Assembly (NCBI RefSeq): GCF_004000435.1
Contig: NZ_RBVZ01000001.1
Span: forward strand, 1,219,328-1,283,327
Length of the DNA stretch: 64,000 bases
Direction of reading: 5' to 3'
Source: Alexandriicola marinus
Lineage (GTDB): Bacteria > Pseudomonadota > Alphaproteobacteria > Rhodobacterales > Rhodobacteraceae
The notes under the pieces: generated by a model
Database searches by the model: none
What the model was told of the DNA's origin: nothing
Seen by the model: only the letters and a program-made list of their open reading frames with translations
Made by a program: the position numbers and the translations under genes
Shown here: in pieces, positions 7,751-16,580 of the stretch
Layout: each line of letters starts with the position of its first letter
How positions within the stretch are numbered: the first letter of the stretch is position 1

Positions 7751-8710
7751 ATGTTGCGCGCATTTTTCGTCGCCCTGATCGCGGCGACCCCGGCAATGGC
7801 GCTCGACACCGGGCGCATCTTCGTCTCGAACGAGCGAAGCCACGATGTCTGGGTCTTTTCCCCGGATTTCGAACATATCGCCACCATCGAAACCTCGCGC
7901 CGTCCCCGCGACATGAGGCTGAATGCCGACCGGACGCTTCTGTATGTCGCCTGCGGGGACGACGACGTGATCGACATCATCGATGTGGAAACGCTGGAGG
8001 TGGTCGACAGCATCCCGACCGGGCCCAGCCCCGAGGTTTTTGCCTTTTCGCCCGACGAGTCGCTGATCTACGTCTCGAACGAAGAGGACTCGATGATGGA
8101 AATCATCGAGGCCGACAGCAGAATCGTCATCCATGACGTGCCTACGGGCGCCGAACCCGAAGGCGTCATCGCGTCAGAGGACGGCGCCACCGTCTATGTG
8201 ACCTCGGAAGTGGCCGACATGATCCACGTGATCGACACCGAAGCCGGTGCCGTGATCGACAACATCATCGTGGGAACCCGGCCCCGGCGGTTCATTCTGA
8301 CGCCCGATACGAACGAGCTTTGGGTCTCGGCGGAGCTTTCGAGCGAGATTTATATCATCGATCGCGCAACCAACGAGATCAAGGAAGTGCTGCAATTCCT
8401 GCCGCCCGGCTTCCGCCCCGAGGACGTGACGCCGGTGGGCATGGCGCTGACGGCCGACGGCTCGCGCGGATACATCTCGCTCGGTCGGGCGAACCATATC
8501 GCGGTCATCGACGGGGTCACTCACGAGTTGATCGACTACGTCCTTGTCGGGCGCCGCGCATGGTCGGTCGCGCTGACCCGCGACGAAAGCGTTGCGGTGG
8601 TGGCAAACGGGTTGTCGGATGACATAACCCTGATCGACACCGCCACCCTGCGCCCGATCCGCTCAATCCCCGTGGGCCAGGTCCCGCATACGGTTGTGAT
8701 CGACGATTGA
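7751..8710 (+). CDS. Secreted YVTN-type beta-propeller associated with PQQ-dependent catabolism
   Basis: 319 residues. The signal peptide is at 1-17 (LIAATPAMA). The rest is a run of about 42-residue blades, each with a YVxxxxDxxxxVIDxxT pattern (for example LLYVACGDDDVIDIID, TVYVTSEVADMIHVID, VAVVANGLSDDITLID). This matches the PQQ-dependent catabolism-associated beta-propeller family, which is usually coded beside the ABC genes seen here. It probably acts in the periplasm with the dehydrogenase or transporter. Its TGA shares one base with the ATG of the next gene (TGATG), so translation is coupled. Confidence 0.9.
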   Translation: MLRAFFVALIAATPAMALDTGRIFVSNERSHDVWVFSPDFEHIATIETSRRPRDMRLNADRTLLYVACGDDDVIDIIDVETLEVVDSIPTGPSPEVFAFSPDESLIYVSNEEDSMMEIIEADSRIVIHDVPTGAEPEGVIASEDGATVYVTSEVADMIHVIDTEAGAVIDNIIVGTRPRRFILTPDTNELWVSAELSSEIYIIDRATNEIKEVLQFLPPGFRPEDVTPVGMALTADGSRGYISLGRANHIAVIDGVTHELIDYVLVGRRAWSVALTRDESVAVVANGLSDDITLIDTATLRPIRSIPVGQVPHTVVIDD

Positions 8711-9876
8711 TGCGCGCGCTGCTCATCCTTGTCGTCTCAGTCTGGGCCGGGATCGCCTCGGCCCAAGAAGAGGTTCGGATCGCTCTTGTCGGGCTCGATC
8801 CCGATCCGCGCTTTGACGACGCCATCGCCTATGCGCGGATCGAGACCAGCCGGCAGGGCGACCCCGAGGTTGCCGCCAGAATGGCGATCAGCGACCTGTC
8901 GTTGCTGACCGACGCGCGGGATCTGACGATCGACCTGTCGGTGATGCGCGTCGCCGAACCCGGTGACCTCGTGACCGCGGCCCGGTCGCTTGCCGATGAG
9001 GGCGCGAGATACATCATTCTCGATCTGCCCGCGCCGGAGGCCGACGCGGTTGCCGCGGCCCTCGGGCCAGATGGCCCGCTCCTGCTCAATACGACCGCGC
9101 CCGAGGATTGGCTGCGCCGGCGCTGTCATGCCCGGATGCTCCACACGGCCGCCAGCGACAGGATGATCGCCGACGCCCTGATCCAGCATTTCGTCAAGAT
9201 GCAATGGCAGCAGGTGCTGCTTCTGCATGGAAAGACGGACCGGGATCTGGCGCGCGCGGCATCGTTCACCGAAGCGGCAGAACGGTTCCGCCTGCGGATC
9301 GTGGACACGCGGGAATTCGATCTGTCGACGAACCCCGCGCTGCGGGAACAGAACAACGTGGCCCTGTTGACCGGGGATACTCGCGACTATGACGCGGTCT
9401 TCATCGCTGACAGCTATGGCGAATTCTCGCGCTACCTGCCCTATCGCACCGCCCTGCCCCGCCCGGTGGTCGGCGCGACCGGGCTTGTCCCGCTGGAATG
9501 GCACTGGTCGCTCGAGCGATTTGGCGCACCGCAGGTCAACAGCCGGTTCGAGACAGCCATCGGCGACAGCCGCCGGATGACCTGGCAGGATTGGTCGGTC
9601 TGGATTGCCGTGCGCGCGGTCCTGACGGCAGAGGCCAAATCCCGCGACCGCGATCCCGACGCGATCGAAGCCTTCTTGCGGTCGGACGCTCTGCGGCTTG
9701 ACGGCTCCAAGGGCGCACAGCTGAGCTTCCGCCCCTGGGACAACCAGCTGAGACAGCCGATCCTGCTTGCCACCGCAAATGCGATCATCGGCATCGCGCC
9801 GCTGGAAGGGTTCCTGCATCGAACAAACACGCTCGACAGCCTCGGCGTCGACGAGCCGGAGTTCGCCTGTGACTGA
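8710..9876 (+). CDS. Periplasmic binding protein of the PQQ-alcohol-dehydrogenase-associated ABC system
   Basis: 388 residues from the ATG at 8710. Signal peptide 1-18 (VSVWAGIASAQ). The fold is that of branched-chain-amino-acid-type binding proteins (EEVRIALVGLDPD, ARYIILDLPAPEADA, QQVLLLHGKTDRD), and the length and the conserved late region (WDNQLRQPILLA) match the PQQ-system binding-protein family. It is coupled to the propeller gene upstream (one-base overlap) and to the permease gene downstream (8-base overlap). Pairing a binding protein with an ABC-2 exporter-type permease is unusual but is a known trait of these loci. Confidence 0.88.
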   Translation: MRALLILVVSVWAGIASAQEEVRIALVGLDPDPRFDDAIAYARIETSRQGDPEVAARMAISDLSLLTDARDLTIDLSVMRVAEPGDLVTAARSLADEGARYIILDLPAPEADAVAAALGPDGPLLLNTTAPEDWLRRRCHARMLHTAASDRMIADALIQHFVKMQWQQVLLLHGKTDRDLARAASFTEAAERFRLRIVDTREFDLSTNPALREQNNVALLTGDTRDYDAVFIADSYGEFSRYLPYRTALPRPVVGATGLVPLEWHWSLERFGAPQVNSRFETAIGDSRRMTWQDWSVWIAVRAVLTAEAKSRDRDPDAIEAFLRSDALRLDGSKGAQLSFRPWDNQLRQPILLATANAIIGIAPLEGFLHRTNTLDSLGVDEPEFACD

Positions 9877-10693
9877 GCGCACATCCCCCGTCCGGCGGCG
9901 CTATCTTCTGGGGCTATATGCCGTGACCGAGCGGGAAATCCTGAAGTTCCTGCGCCAGTACGAGCGTCTCTTGTCGGCCATCATCCGGCCCTCGCTGTGG
10001 CTGTTCATCTTTGCCACCGGACTGCAGAACCTGTTGGGTATCTCGATCATCCCGCCCTATCAGACCTACACGCCCTATCAGGAATATATCCTGCCGGGGC
10101 TCGTCGGGATCATCATCCTGTTCCAGTGCATGCAATCGGCGCTATCGATGGTCTATGACCGGGAGGCAGGTGTGATGCGGGTGATGCTCGTCACGCCGCT
10201 GCCCCGAAGCTATCTGCTGCTGGCAAAGATCATGGGGGCCACGATCCTTTCGATGCTGCAAGCCTATGTCTTTCTGGGGCTGGCGGCACTGGTCGGGTAC
10301 TATACGACCCTTGCGGGCATGATCTGGATCGCGCCGGCCATGCTGTTGTCAGGTTTGATGCTGGGGTCGATCGGACTTCTGATCACCGTCTACACACGGC
10401 AGATCGAGAACTTTGCCGGATTGATGAATTTCGTCATATTCCCGATGTTCTTCATGTCCTCGGCGCTCTATCCGCTGTGGAAATTGCAGGAAAGCGGCGC
10501 ATCGCTCCTCCATGATATCGCCCTGTTCAACCCCTTCACCCACGCGGTCGAGTTGATCCGCTTTGCGGCATATGGCCAGATGAACTGGACCTCCTGCGCC
10601 GTCGTGGTGGGCGTCGCGCTCGTTGCATTCGGGCTATCGGCGCGCGGATACGATCCCAACCGGGGCTCGATCCGGATGATCAAGCGCGGCTGA
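9869..10693 (+). CDS. ABC-2 type permease, partner of the ATPase at 5033-5785
   Basis: 274 residues from the GTG at 9869, which overlaps the previous gene by 8 bases. About six membrane helices, with an N-terminal cytoplasmic coupling segment (LKFLRQYERLLSAIIRPSLW) and the ABC-2 signature region MVYDREAGVMRVMLVTPLPR. It belongs with the permeases of PQQ-alcohol systems (PedC-like). It would form an exporter with the ATPase coded on the opposite strand 4 kb away. A strong hairpin follows the gene. Confidence 0.88.
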   Translation: MTERTSPVRRRYLLGLYAVTEREILKFLRQYERLLSAIIRPSLWLFIFATGLQNLLGISIIPPYQTYTPYQEYILPGLVGIIILFQCMQSALSMVYDREAGVMRVMLVTPLPRSYLLLAKIMGATILSMLQAYVFLGLAALVGYYTTLAGMIWIAPAMLLSGLMLGSIGLLITVYTRQIENFAGLMNFVIFPMFFMSSALYPLWKLQESGASLLHDIALFNPFTHAVELIRFAAYGQMNWTSCAVVVGVALVAFGLSARGYDPNRGSIRMIKRG

Positions 10694-10744
10694 AGATCCC
10701 AGCCACGACACAAGCGGCGGTCTCCCCCAACCCCATGACAAGAC

Positions 10745-10778
10745 GACACCCGGCAAGGCCACCGCCATGCCGGGTGTC
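10745..10778. terminator. Strong inverted repeat between convergent genes
   Basis: GACACCCGGCA (10745-10755) pairs perfectly with TGCCGGGTGTC (10768-10778) around a 12-base loop. It lies between the permease stop and the SMP-30-like gene stop and could end transcription from both sides. The T-tract is short (GCTGTTTCG). Confidence 0.65.
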
Positions 10779-10805
10779 GCTGTTTCGACGCGGAGGTCCG
10801 ACAGT

Positions 10806-11660
10806 CTAATTCGTAGTATAACGGTACGCCACGATCTCGCCGGAGCCGAGATTCGGAACGATCACCGTATCGCCCATCACACCAAGGTCCGCCGCACCGG
10901 CCCCCACGGATGCAAGCTCGCGTGTCCCGGCTGCATCGTGGATGAACATCGTGCCACTTGGATTGTCGTCGAAAATGACAGCCTCCCCGACGATCACCAT
11001 GCCGTCCACGCTGCCGACACCCTGTGCCGTCTCGACCGGAGAGATTGCCCGGCTGTCGATATCCACCTGCCAGAGCCCACCCGGCTCGGCCACGGTGAAA
11101 TCAGGCTGCATCTGGTCACCGAAAGATCCGATCCAGAGCACGCCCTGATCCGCCAGTATCCCGTTGGGCAATGGCAGGCTGCCGGCCGGCACGAAGACCT
11201 CGGCGGCTCCGTCCTGGTACCGATAAAGGCCGCCCGCAAGAAAATCGGTCACGAAGACCGATCCATCCGCGCTCACCGTTACGTCATTGGGGAATGTCGC
11301 GCCCTCAAGCGTGATCGTCGACATGAGCGCGCCGTCAGCGATCGAGACGATATGCATTCCCATGGCATCGGCCACATAAAGAAGCCCGTCGTGGCTCGAC
11401 ATACCCTTCGGGTCCATCAGCCCTGTCACCCAATCGGCCTCTTCCAGAACACCATCGGACGACACAAGCGAAAGGCGTCCGTCCATGCCCCCGTCAGGGC
11501 CGAAGACACCGATATTGCTCACAATGATCCTGTCGATGCTGGCCTCATACCACGCGGACTCGGGCATGGTGAAACCGCCAAGACGCCACGTTTCCTGAAA
11601 GCCCTCCGCCATGCCCGACGCGGGCAGGATCACCGAAACAGCAAGAAGGATATTTCTCAT
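10806..11660 (-). CDS. Secreted SMP-30/gluconolactonase-like beta-propeller
   Basis: 284 residues from the ATG at 11660, with AAGGAG 8 bases upstream. Signal peptide 1-17 (LLAVSVILPASGMAEG). Propeller motifs of the SMP-30/lactonase kind follow: GLMDPKGMSSHDGLLYVAD, PNDVTVSADGSVFVTDF, PNGILADQGVLWIGSF. In this superfamily a metal-bound centre hydrolyses sugar lactones or other esters; not every member is an enzyme. It lies between the PQQ-type operon and a LysR gene on the same strand. A role in oxidising sugars or alcohols would fit but is inferred from position. Confidence 0.75.
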   Translation of the reverse strand: MRNILLAVSVILPASGMAEGFQETWRLGGFTMPESAWYEASIDRIIVSNIGVFGPDGGMDGRLSLVSSDGVLEEADWVTGLMDPKGMSSHDGLLYVADAMGMHIVSIADGALMSTITLEGATFPNDVTVSADGSVFVTDFLAGGLYRYQDGAAEVFVPAGSLPLPNGILADQGVLWIGSFGDQMQPDFTVAEPGGLWQVDIDSRAISPVETAQGVGSVDGMVIVGEAVIFDDNPSGTMFIHDAAGTRELASVGAGAADLGVMGDTVIVPNLGSGEIVAYRYTTN

Positions 11661-11795
11661 CGCAGGCTCCTTTTCATGAAGATAGAAGCCTGCGCCAATG
11701 TTGGATTGATGTTGCCTATGAGATGCATTGAAAGGTCTGCCGGCCAACAGGGGTAAGGGACACGCGGGTTCGTGTCGGAGGCCTCGCGGCTGCAA

Positions 11796-12848
11796 TCACG
11801 CCCGGGAGGGGACGGCATCCTTGGCAAGGAAGGGAGGCACCGGCAACAATCGGGGCACTTCATAGGAGCGGCCAACCTCTTGCAGCGCGGCAATCAGCGT
11901 GGCCATCGGCTCCATGGATCGGTGATGAGACAACAGAAGCGCGACGATCCGGCGTGGCGGCACCTTGATCAGGTAGCGCCGCACTTTGTCATCGGGCCCT
12001 GCGGCTCCGATTGTCGACAGCGCCGGCGCCACGCAGACGCCGGTCCCAGCCCGCACGAATGACAGTGCGGACTCGTAGCTCCGGCATTGCACGATCGTTT
12101 GATGACCGGGCAGAAGCCGATCATACCAGTTCGAGACGCGCCGTGTGTGGGTGCTGCCAAAGGCGAACTGGATCGACTGGTTGAGCGTCCGGAACTGCGA
12201 CGATGACAGCTCTCGCACCGGGTCGACGATCCCCGCCAGGTCGAGATCCGCAGGCACGGCAAGGACATAGGGGTCTTCCATCACCGGGATCTGCAGAAAT
12301 TGCTCATGGGTCTGTGCCAGGGAATTCGCAGCGACGAGGCCGAAATTGATGCGCCGTGCATCGAGCATTTCCAGAATGTCGGCCGGCGCGCTTTCCTGAA
12401 CATCGATGCTGATGTCAGGATGGCGATCATGCAGGCGGCGAACCGCGCCGGGCAGAAGGTTGCGCAGAAGCGAGTCCAGCCCCGCGAGCTTGACGACCGA
12501 CGGCTGGCCGTCGCTGAAACGCGTCAGCCCTTCCTCCGTCTCGTTGAGGATGCGCAACAGCTGCTCGACCCGGGGCAAGAGGTATCGACCGGCCTCTGTC
12601 AATTCCATTTCATTCGGACGCCGGTAGAACAGACGCGCGTCGATGGCCGCTTCGAGACGACCCAGTTGCTGGGACAGAGAGGGCTGTGTCAGTCCGAGCT
12701 GTTTGGCGGCGCTGGTCATGGTGTTGGCGTTGGCCACCGCATGAAAGATGCGCAATTGGTGAAGTGTCATCGAAAGGACGGCCTTTCGGGGCGCGCTGTC
12801 GGTCTGTTCGGCGAGCCCGGCCTCGAAATCGAAGGTGATATTGTCCAT
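11796..12848 (-). CDS. LysR-family transcriptional regulator
   Basis: 350 residues from the ATG at 12848. An unusual 26-residue N-terminal extension precedes the winged helix (MTLHQLRIFHAVANANT, then LGLTQPSLSQQLGRLE as the recognition helix). The effector domain occupies about 115-320. It is divergent from the ABC importer operon beginning at 13010, the usual arrangement for a LysR regulator of its neighbour. A perfect 7-3-7 palindrome in the 161-base gap is the likely operator. The inducer would be a substrate or product of that importer. Confidence 0.9.
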   Translation of the reverse strand: MDNITFDFEAGLAEQTDSAPRKAVLSMTLHQLRIFHAVANANTMTSAAKQLGLTQPSLSQQLGRLEAAIDARLFYRRPNEMELTEAGRYLLPRVEQLLRILNETEEGLTRFSDGQPSVVKLAGLDSLLRNLLPGAVRRLHDRHPDISIDVQESAPADILEMLDARRINFGLVAANSLAQTHEQFLQIPVMEDPYVLAVPADLDLAGIVDPVRELSSSQFRTLNQSIQFAFGSTHTRRVSNWYDRLLPGHQTIVQCRSYESALSFVRAGTGVCVAPALSTIGAAGPDDKVRRYLIKVPPRRIVALLLSHHRSMEPMATLIAALQEVGRSYEVPRLLPVPPFLAKDAVPSRA

Positions 12849-12907
12849 TTTCGGCCCCTGCCACAAAGCGCTGCGTAATACCCTAGCGACGTTGGCCGGC
12901 GGTCATT

Positions 12908-12924
12908 TCAATACAACGTATTGA
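12908..12924. promoter_or_regulatory. Perfect palindrome in the LysR/ABC divergent promoter
   Basis: TCAATAC-AAC-GTATTGA, 7-base arms around 3 bases. It contains the T-N11-A core expected of LysR sites and lies 60 bases before the LysR start and 86 before the permease start. Probable binding site of the adjacent LysR protein. Confidence 0.6.
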
Positions 12925-13009
12925 TTTCGCAATAGACAGATACGTGTAAACACGACTCGCTTCCGTTGCCCCGAAACGGCAAAGGTCGCAGTCTTGACGA
13001 AAGGATGAC

Positions 13010-13882
13010 ATGGCGGATCGGGGCACAAAGAACGTCAGCGCGCCGGACGCCAACCGGGGGTCCGAGGGCCGCCGCGCGGGCAAGGCCGCCACCGGCGCCG
13101 CCGGGGTGGCACGGCTCCGTTCGCGCCGGATCGCACTTGTCTGGCAGCTTTGCATTCTTGTCATGCTGATCGCCGGAATGAAGCTGCTGAACACCACGTC
13201 GGGCAATCTGGTGATGCCCAGTCCGGAGGCGGTGTTCTGGCAAAGCGTCGAGATGTGGTCCGACGGGACGATCCCCCGCGCACTCGGAGAATCGTTCACG
13301 GTGCTGGGTCTCGGATTTGTTCTGGCCGCGTCATCGGGCATCCTGATCGGGATCCTCCTTGGCGGATTTCCGTTTCTGGGCCGGGTCCTCGACCCATATG
13401 TCAACGCAGTGAACGCGACCCCAAGCGCCGCGTTCATCCCCCTGGTCATCGTCTGGTTCGGCCTCTACATCGAAGCGAAGGTCGTTCTGGTCTGGCTGGC
13501 GGCGGTCTTTCCGATCCTGATCAACACAACGGCCGGTATCGCCAACGCCAACAAGGACCTGGTCGAAATGGCGGAATCCTTCGGCGCGCCACGGCGGACC
13601 CTGTTCTGGCAGGTCATGGTGCCCGACGCCCTGCCCTCGATCCTTTCGGGCCTGCGCATTGGGGCGGCGATCTGCATCGTCGGCACGGTCATCGCCGAGC
13701 TGACGATGGCGCAATCGGGGCTTGGCGGGCTCATGATCAAGGCCGGCAACAGGTTCCAGATGGACCGGTATTTCGCAGTGGTTCTCGTGATGATGGCGCT
13801 GGGTTCGCTGATCACCATCGCGCTCAGGCTGATCGAGCGACAGTTCGGCCGATGGCGCATCGAGCTGCGCGATGGAAACTGA
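13010..13882 (+). CDS. ABC importer permease, SsuC/TauC-like
   Basis: 290 residues. A long polar Ala/Gly/Arg-rich N-terminus (about 40 residues) precedes about six membrane helices. The EAA loop that contacts the ATPase is clear (SFGAPRRTLFWQVMVPDALP, then GLRIG). The family imports sulfonates, taurine, nitrate, thiamine precursors and similar small anions; the substrate cannot be read from the sequence. AAAGGA lies just before the ATG. It overlaps the ATPase gene by 11 bases. Confidence 0.88.
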   Translation: MADRGTKNVSAPDANRGSEGRRAGKAATGAAGVARLRSRRIALVWQLCILVMLIAGMKLLNTTSGNLVMPSPEAVFWQSVEMWSDGTIPRALGESFTVLGLGFVLAASSGILIGILLGGFPFLGRVLDPYVNAVNATPSAAFIPLVIVWFGLYIEAKVVLVWLAAVFPILINTTAGIANANKDLVEMAESFGAPRRTLFWQVMVPDALPSILSGLRIGAAICIVGTVIAELTMAQSGLGGLMIKAGNRFQMDRYFAVVLVMMALGSLITIALRLIERQFGRWRIELRDGN

Positions 13883-14723
13883 GATGGCGGAAGCATCGCA
13901 ACCGCCCATTTCCCTGCGGGGGGTCAGCAAGTCGTTCAAGGACGGACAGGTGCAGGCGCTGGACGATCTGTCCTTCGACGTGGGGCCCGGCGAATTCGTC
14001 AGCCTTGTCGGCCCCTCCGGCTGCGGCAAGACAACGTTGCTGCGCCTGATCGACGGCCTGATCCAGCCGGACGAGGGCGAGGTTCTGATCAAGGGCCGTC
14101 CGCCCGAACCCACGCTGAACATGGCGATGGTGTTCCAGTCCGCCCGGCTGTTGCCGTGGCGCACGGTGGCCGGCAACATCGAATTCGTCCTCGGTCTTCG
14201 GGGCTATTCGCGCAAGGAAAGCAGGTCCCGGGCGCTGGCGATCCTCGGGGCCGTGGGGCTACGCGACTTTGCCGACGCACATCCGCATGAGCTTTCGGGC
14301 GGAATGCAGCAGCGCGTGGGCCTTGCGCGCGCGCTCGCGGTCGAGCCCGAGGTGCTGTTGATGGACGAACCCTTCGCAGCCCTCGACGCGATGACGCGCG
14401 AGACGCTTCGCGGCGAACTGCTGCGACTTTGGGAGCGACGGCGCATGGCGATCGTCTTCGTCACCCATGACATCGACGAGGCGATCATCCTGTCGCAACG
14501 GATCGTCGTTCTGCGCCCGAGACCGGGCCGCATCGATGCCGTCCTGCCAGTCGATCTGCCCACGCCACGCTGGCAAAACGATCCGCGCGGTCAACCGGGT
14601 TTTGCCGAACTGCGCCGCACGCTGTGGGACCGGATCCATGCCATGGGCCGTGAAGGCGTGGCTCTGGAGGAACTCGCCGGGGCCTTCGGAGATGCCTCAT
14701 CCACAGACGAAGCACCCCGATAA
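13872..14723 (+). CDS. ABC importer ATPase, SsuB/TauB-like
   Basis: 283 residues from 13872 (an alternative ATG is at 13884). Walker A GPSGCGKTT (about 55-63), Q-loop in VFQSARLLPWR, signature LSGGMQQRVGLARAL, Walker B VLLMDEPFAALD, switch THDIDEA. Typical of nitrate/sulfonate/taurine importers. It forms the transporter with the permease before it. The binding protein is probably the one at 17875-18924, separated by the DUF1800 and DUF1501 genes. Confidence 0.9.
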   Translation: METEMAEASQPPISLRGVSKSFKDGQVQALDDLSFDVGPGEFVSLVGPSGCGKTTLLRLIDGLIQPDEGEVLIKGRPPEPTLNMAMVFQSARLLPWRTVAGNIEFVLGLRGYSRKESRSRALAILGAVGLRDFADAHPHELSGGMQQRVGLARALAVEPEVLLMDEPFAALDAMTRETLRGELLRLWERRRMAIVFVTHDIDEAIILSQRIVVLRPRPGRIDAVLPVDLPTPRWQNDPRGQPGFAELRRTLWDRIHAMGREGVALEELAGAFGDASSTDEAPR

Positions 14724-14837
14724 GACTTGCTAATCGAGCCGATAGGCCGCCGTGGAATTGTTAGAAATCCGCGCCTTGCCTAACATCAAGCCAACAGCCG
14801 CAGCGCCTGATGACGGCGCATTGGACGGGAGGCCTCT

Positions 14838-16559
14838 ATGGCGTCACTTGCGGAGGGCAACCTCGCGCCGATCAGCGCATCGCAATGGAATGTCGAACGC
14901 GCCGCGCACCTTCTCAGGCGCGCAGGCTTCGGTGGAACACCGGCCGAGATCGCCGAACTTGCGGCCCTGTCTCCGGCCGAGGCGGTCGACCGGATGATCC
15001 ATGGCCGGGCCGATGGCCCGGTCTTGCCGGACTTCGAGGATTCGGGGTTCTGGGAACCCTGCCTTGCCGATTTTCCACCCTCCCGGCCGGCCACCACCGA
15101 TCAGGCCGCCGAAACCGGCGAGGTGATGGGCGTCAGGACAAAACCCAGCGGGCCGCGCCCGCTCCAGCCCGCGACCAACCGTTTCTTCTATTGGCGTCGG
15201 GCAAGCATGCTCGAAACCCGGCGTGTTGCGTTCTGGTGGCTCGACCGGATGCTGCGCAGCGGTCATCCGCTCGAGGAAAAGATGACGCTGTTCTGGCACG
15301 GCCATTTCGCCACCAGCGAAGAGAAGGTCCGCGACTATCGCAAGATGAAACTGCAGATCGACACGCTGCGCGCAGGCGGGCTTGGCAGTTTCCGCGACCT
15401 GCTGACGGCGGTGGCCAAGGACCCGGCGATGCTCGTGTTTCTCGACGCCACCTATAACGTCGCCGGCGCCCCGAACGAGAATTTCGGCCGCGAGGTCATG
15501 GAACTCTTCACGCTGGGCGTCGGCAACTACACCGAGCACGATATCCGGGAGGCCGCACGCGCCTTCACCGGCTGGGGCAACGACGACCTCGAATTCCGGT
15601 TCGATGAGACGAAACATGACGCCGGCGACAAGACCTTCTTCGGCAAGACCGGCGCCTTTGACGGCGACGACATCCTCTCGATCATCCTCGAGCAGGATCA
15701 GACCGCGACCTACATAGCCACGAAGATCTATCGCTTCTTCGTGCGCGAAACCATTTCGCCCGACTTTGCCCGCGAACTTGGCGCATTGTTCCGTGACGGC
15801 GATTACAGGATCGCACCATTCCTCGCGACGCTCTTCGCCTCCGAGGATTTCTACTGCGACGCGTCGGTCGCCACGCATATCATGTCGCCCACGGAACTGA
15901 TGGTGTCGACTTATCGCAAGCTTGGCCTCGATGCGATGCCGGGGGTCCCCGATCCCTATACCGTCGGCAAGACGCTGGGGCAGATCCTGCTCTATCCGCC
16001 GACCGTCGCCGGGTGGAGCGAGGGGCGCGCCTGGATCACTCCGGGCCTGCTGTTCGAGCGCGGGAATTTCGCACGGGACGTGGTGTTCCCGGACATGATT
16101 TCCTTCGTCGACCCGAACCACGAGCCGGGCGACATCGTCCGCCGCACCAATGACAACATCAATGCGGGCATGGAGATCACGGCCGCCACACTCGAGGAAG
16201 GCGCGGCGCCAAGCGCCACCGCCGGCATTCAGGAGAGCTTCAACACCCGTTTCGGCAATCTCATGGGCTGGCAGGAGGCGATGCGCAAACTCAAGCCGAT
16301 CCCGAGAGCCGCGGCCCAATTCGATCTGACAAAGACACTCGCCGCCGAGGGCGCCCGAACAACCGAAGAGGCCGTCGACCTCCTCGCCGCGCGACTTCTT
16401 TGCGTGCCGCTGACCGCACCTTCGCGCGCCGCGCTGATCGAGATGCTGACCTCGGAGCTGGGCACCTCCGATCTCGCCGAGGCCGAGGGCTATACCGAAT
16501 ACGGTCTGCGGTTGGTGGCCCACGCGATCATGTGCACGCCACAATATCAACTTGCCTGA
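14838..16559 (+). CDS. DUF1800 family protein
   Basis: 573 residues. Family hallmarks: WNVERAAHLLRRAGFGGTP at the start, TLFWHGHFATS, NENFGREVMELFTLGVGNY and IREAARAFTGW. The family is common in Proteobacteria and Planctomycetes and is almost always coded just before a DUF1501 protein; the biochemical role is not established. No signal peptide is seen here. A 114-base gap separates it from the ATPase gene, so it may have its own promoter although the direction is shared. The DUF1501 gene begins 21 bases after its stop. Confidence 0.9.
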   Translation: MASLAEGNLAPISASQWNVERAAHLLRRAGFGGTPAEIAELAALSPAEAVDRMIHGRADGPVLPDFEDSGFWEPCLADFPPSRPATTDQAAETGEVMGVRTKPSGPRPLQPATNRFFYWRRASMLETRRVAFWWLDRMLRSGHPLEEKMTLFWHGHFATSEEKVRDYRKMKLQIDTLRAGGLGSFRDLLTAVAKDPAMLVFLDATYNVAGAPNENFGREVMELFTLGVGNYTEHDIREAARAFTGWGNDDLEFRFDETKHDAGDKTFFGKTGAFDGDDILSIILEQDQTATYIATKIYRFFVRETISPDFARELGALFRDGDYRIAPFLATLFASEDFYCDASVATHIMSPTELMVSTYRKLGLDAMPGVPDPYTVGKTLGQILLYPPTVAGWSEGRAWITPGLLFERGNFARDVVFPDMISFVDPNHEPGDIVRRTNDNINAGMEITAATLEEGAAPSATAGIQESFNTRFGNLMGWQEAMRKLKPIPRAAAQFDLTKTLAAEGARTTEEAVDLLAARLLCVPLTAPSRAALIEMLTSELGTSDLAEAEGYTEYGLRLVAHAIMCTPQYQLA

Positions 16560-16580
16560 ACAAGCCCCCGGGAGCGTCAA

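Noticed and set aside
14844-16580. 578-codon minus-strand frame opposite the DUF1800 gene
   Set aside because: A mirror of the true gene with antisense-type composition and no ribosome site.
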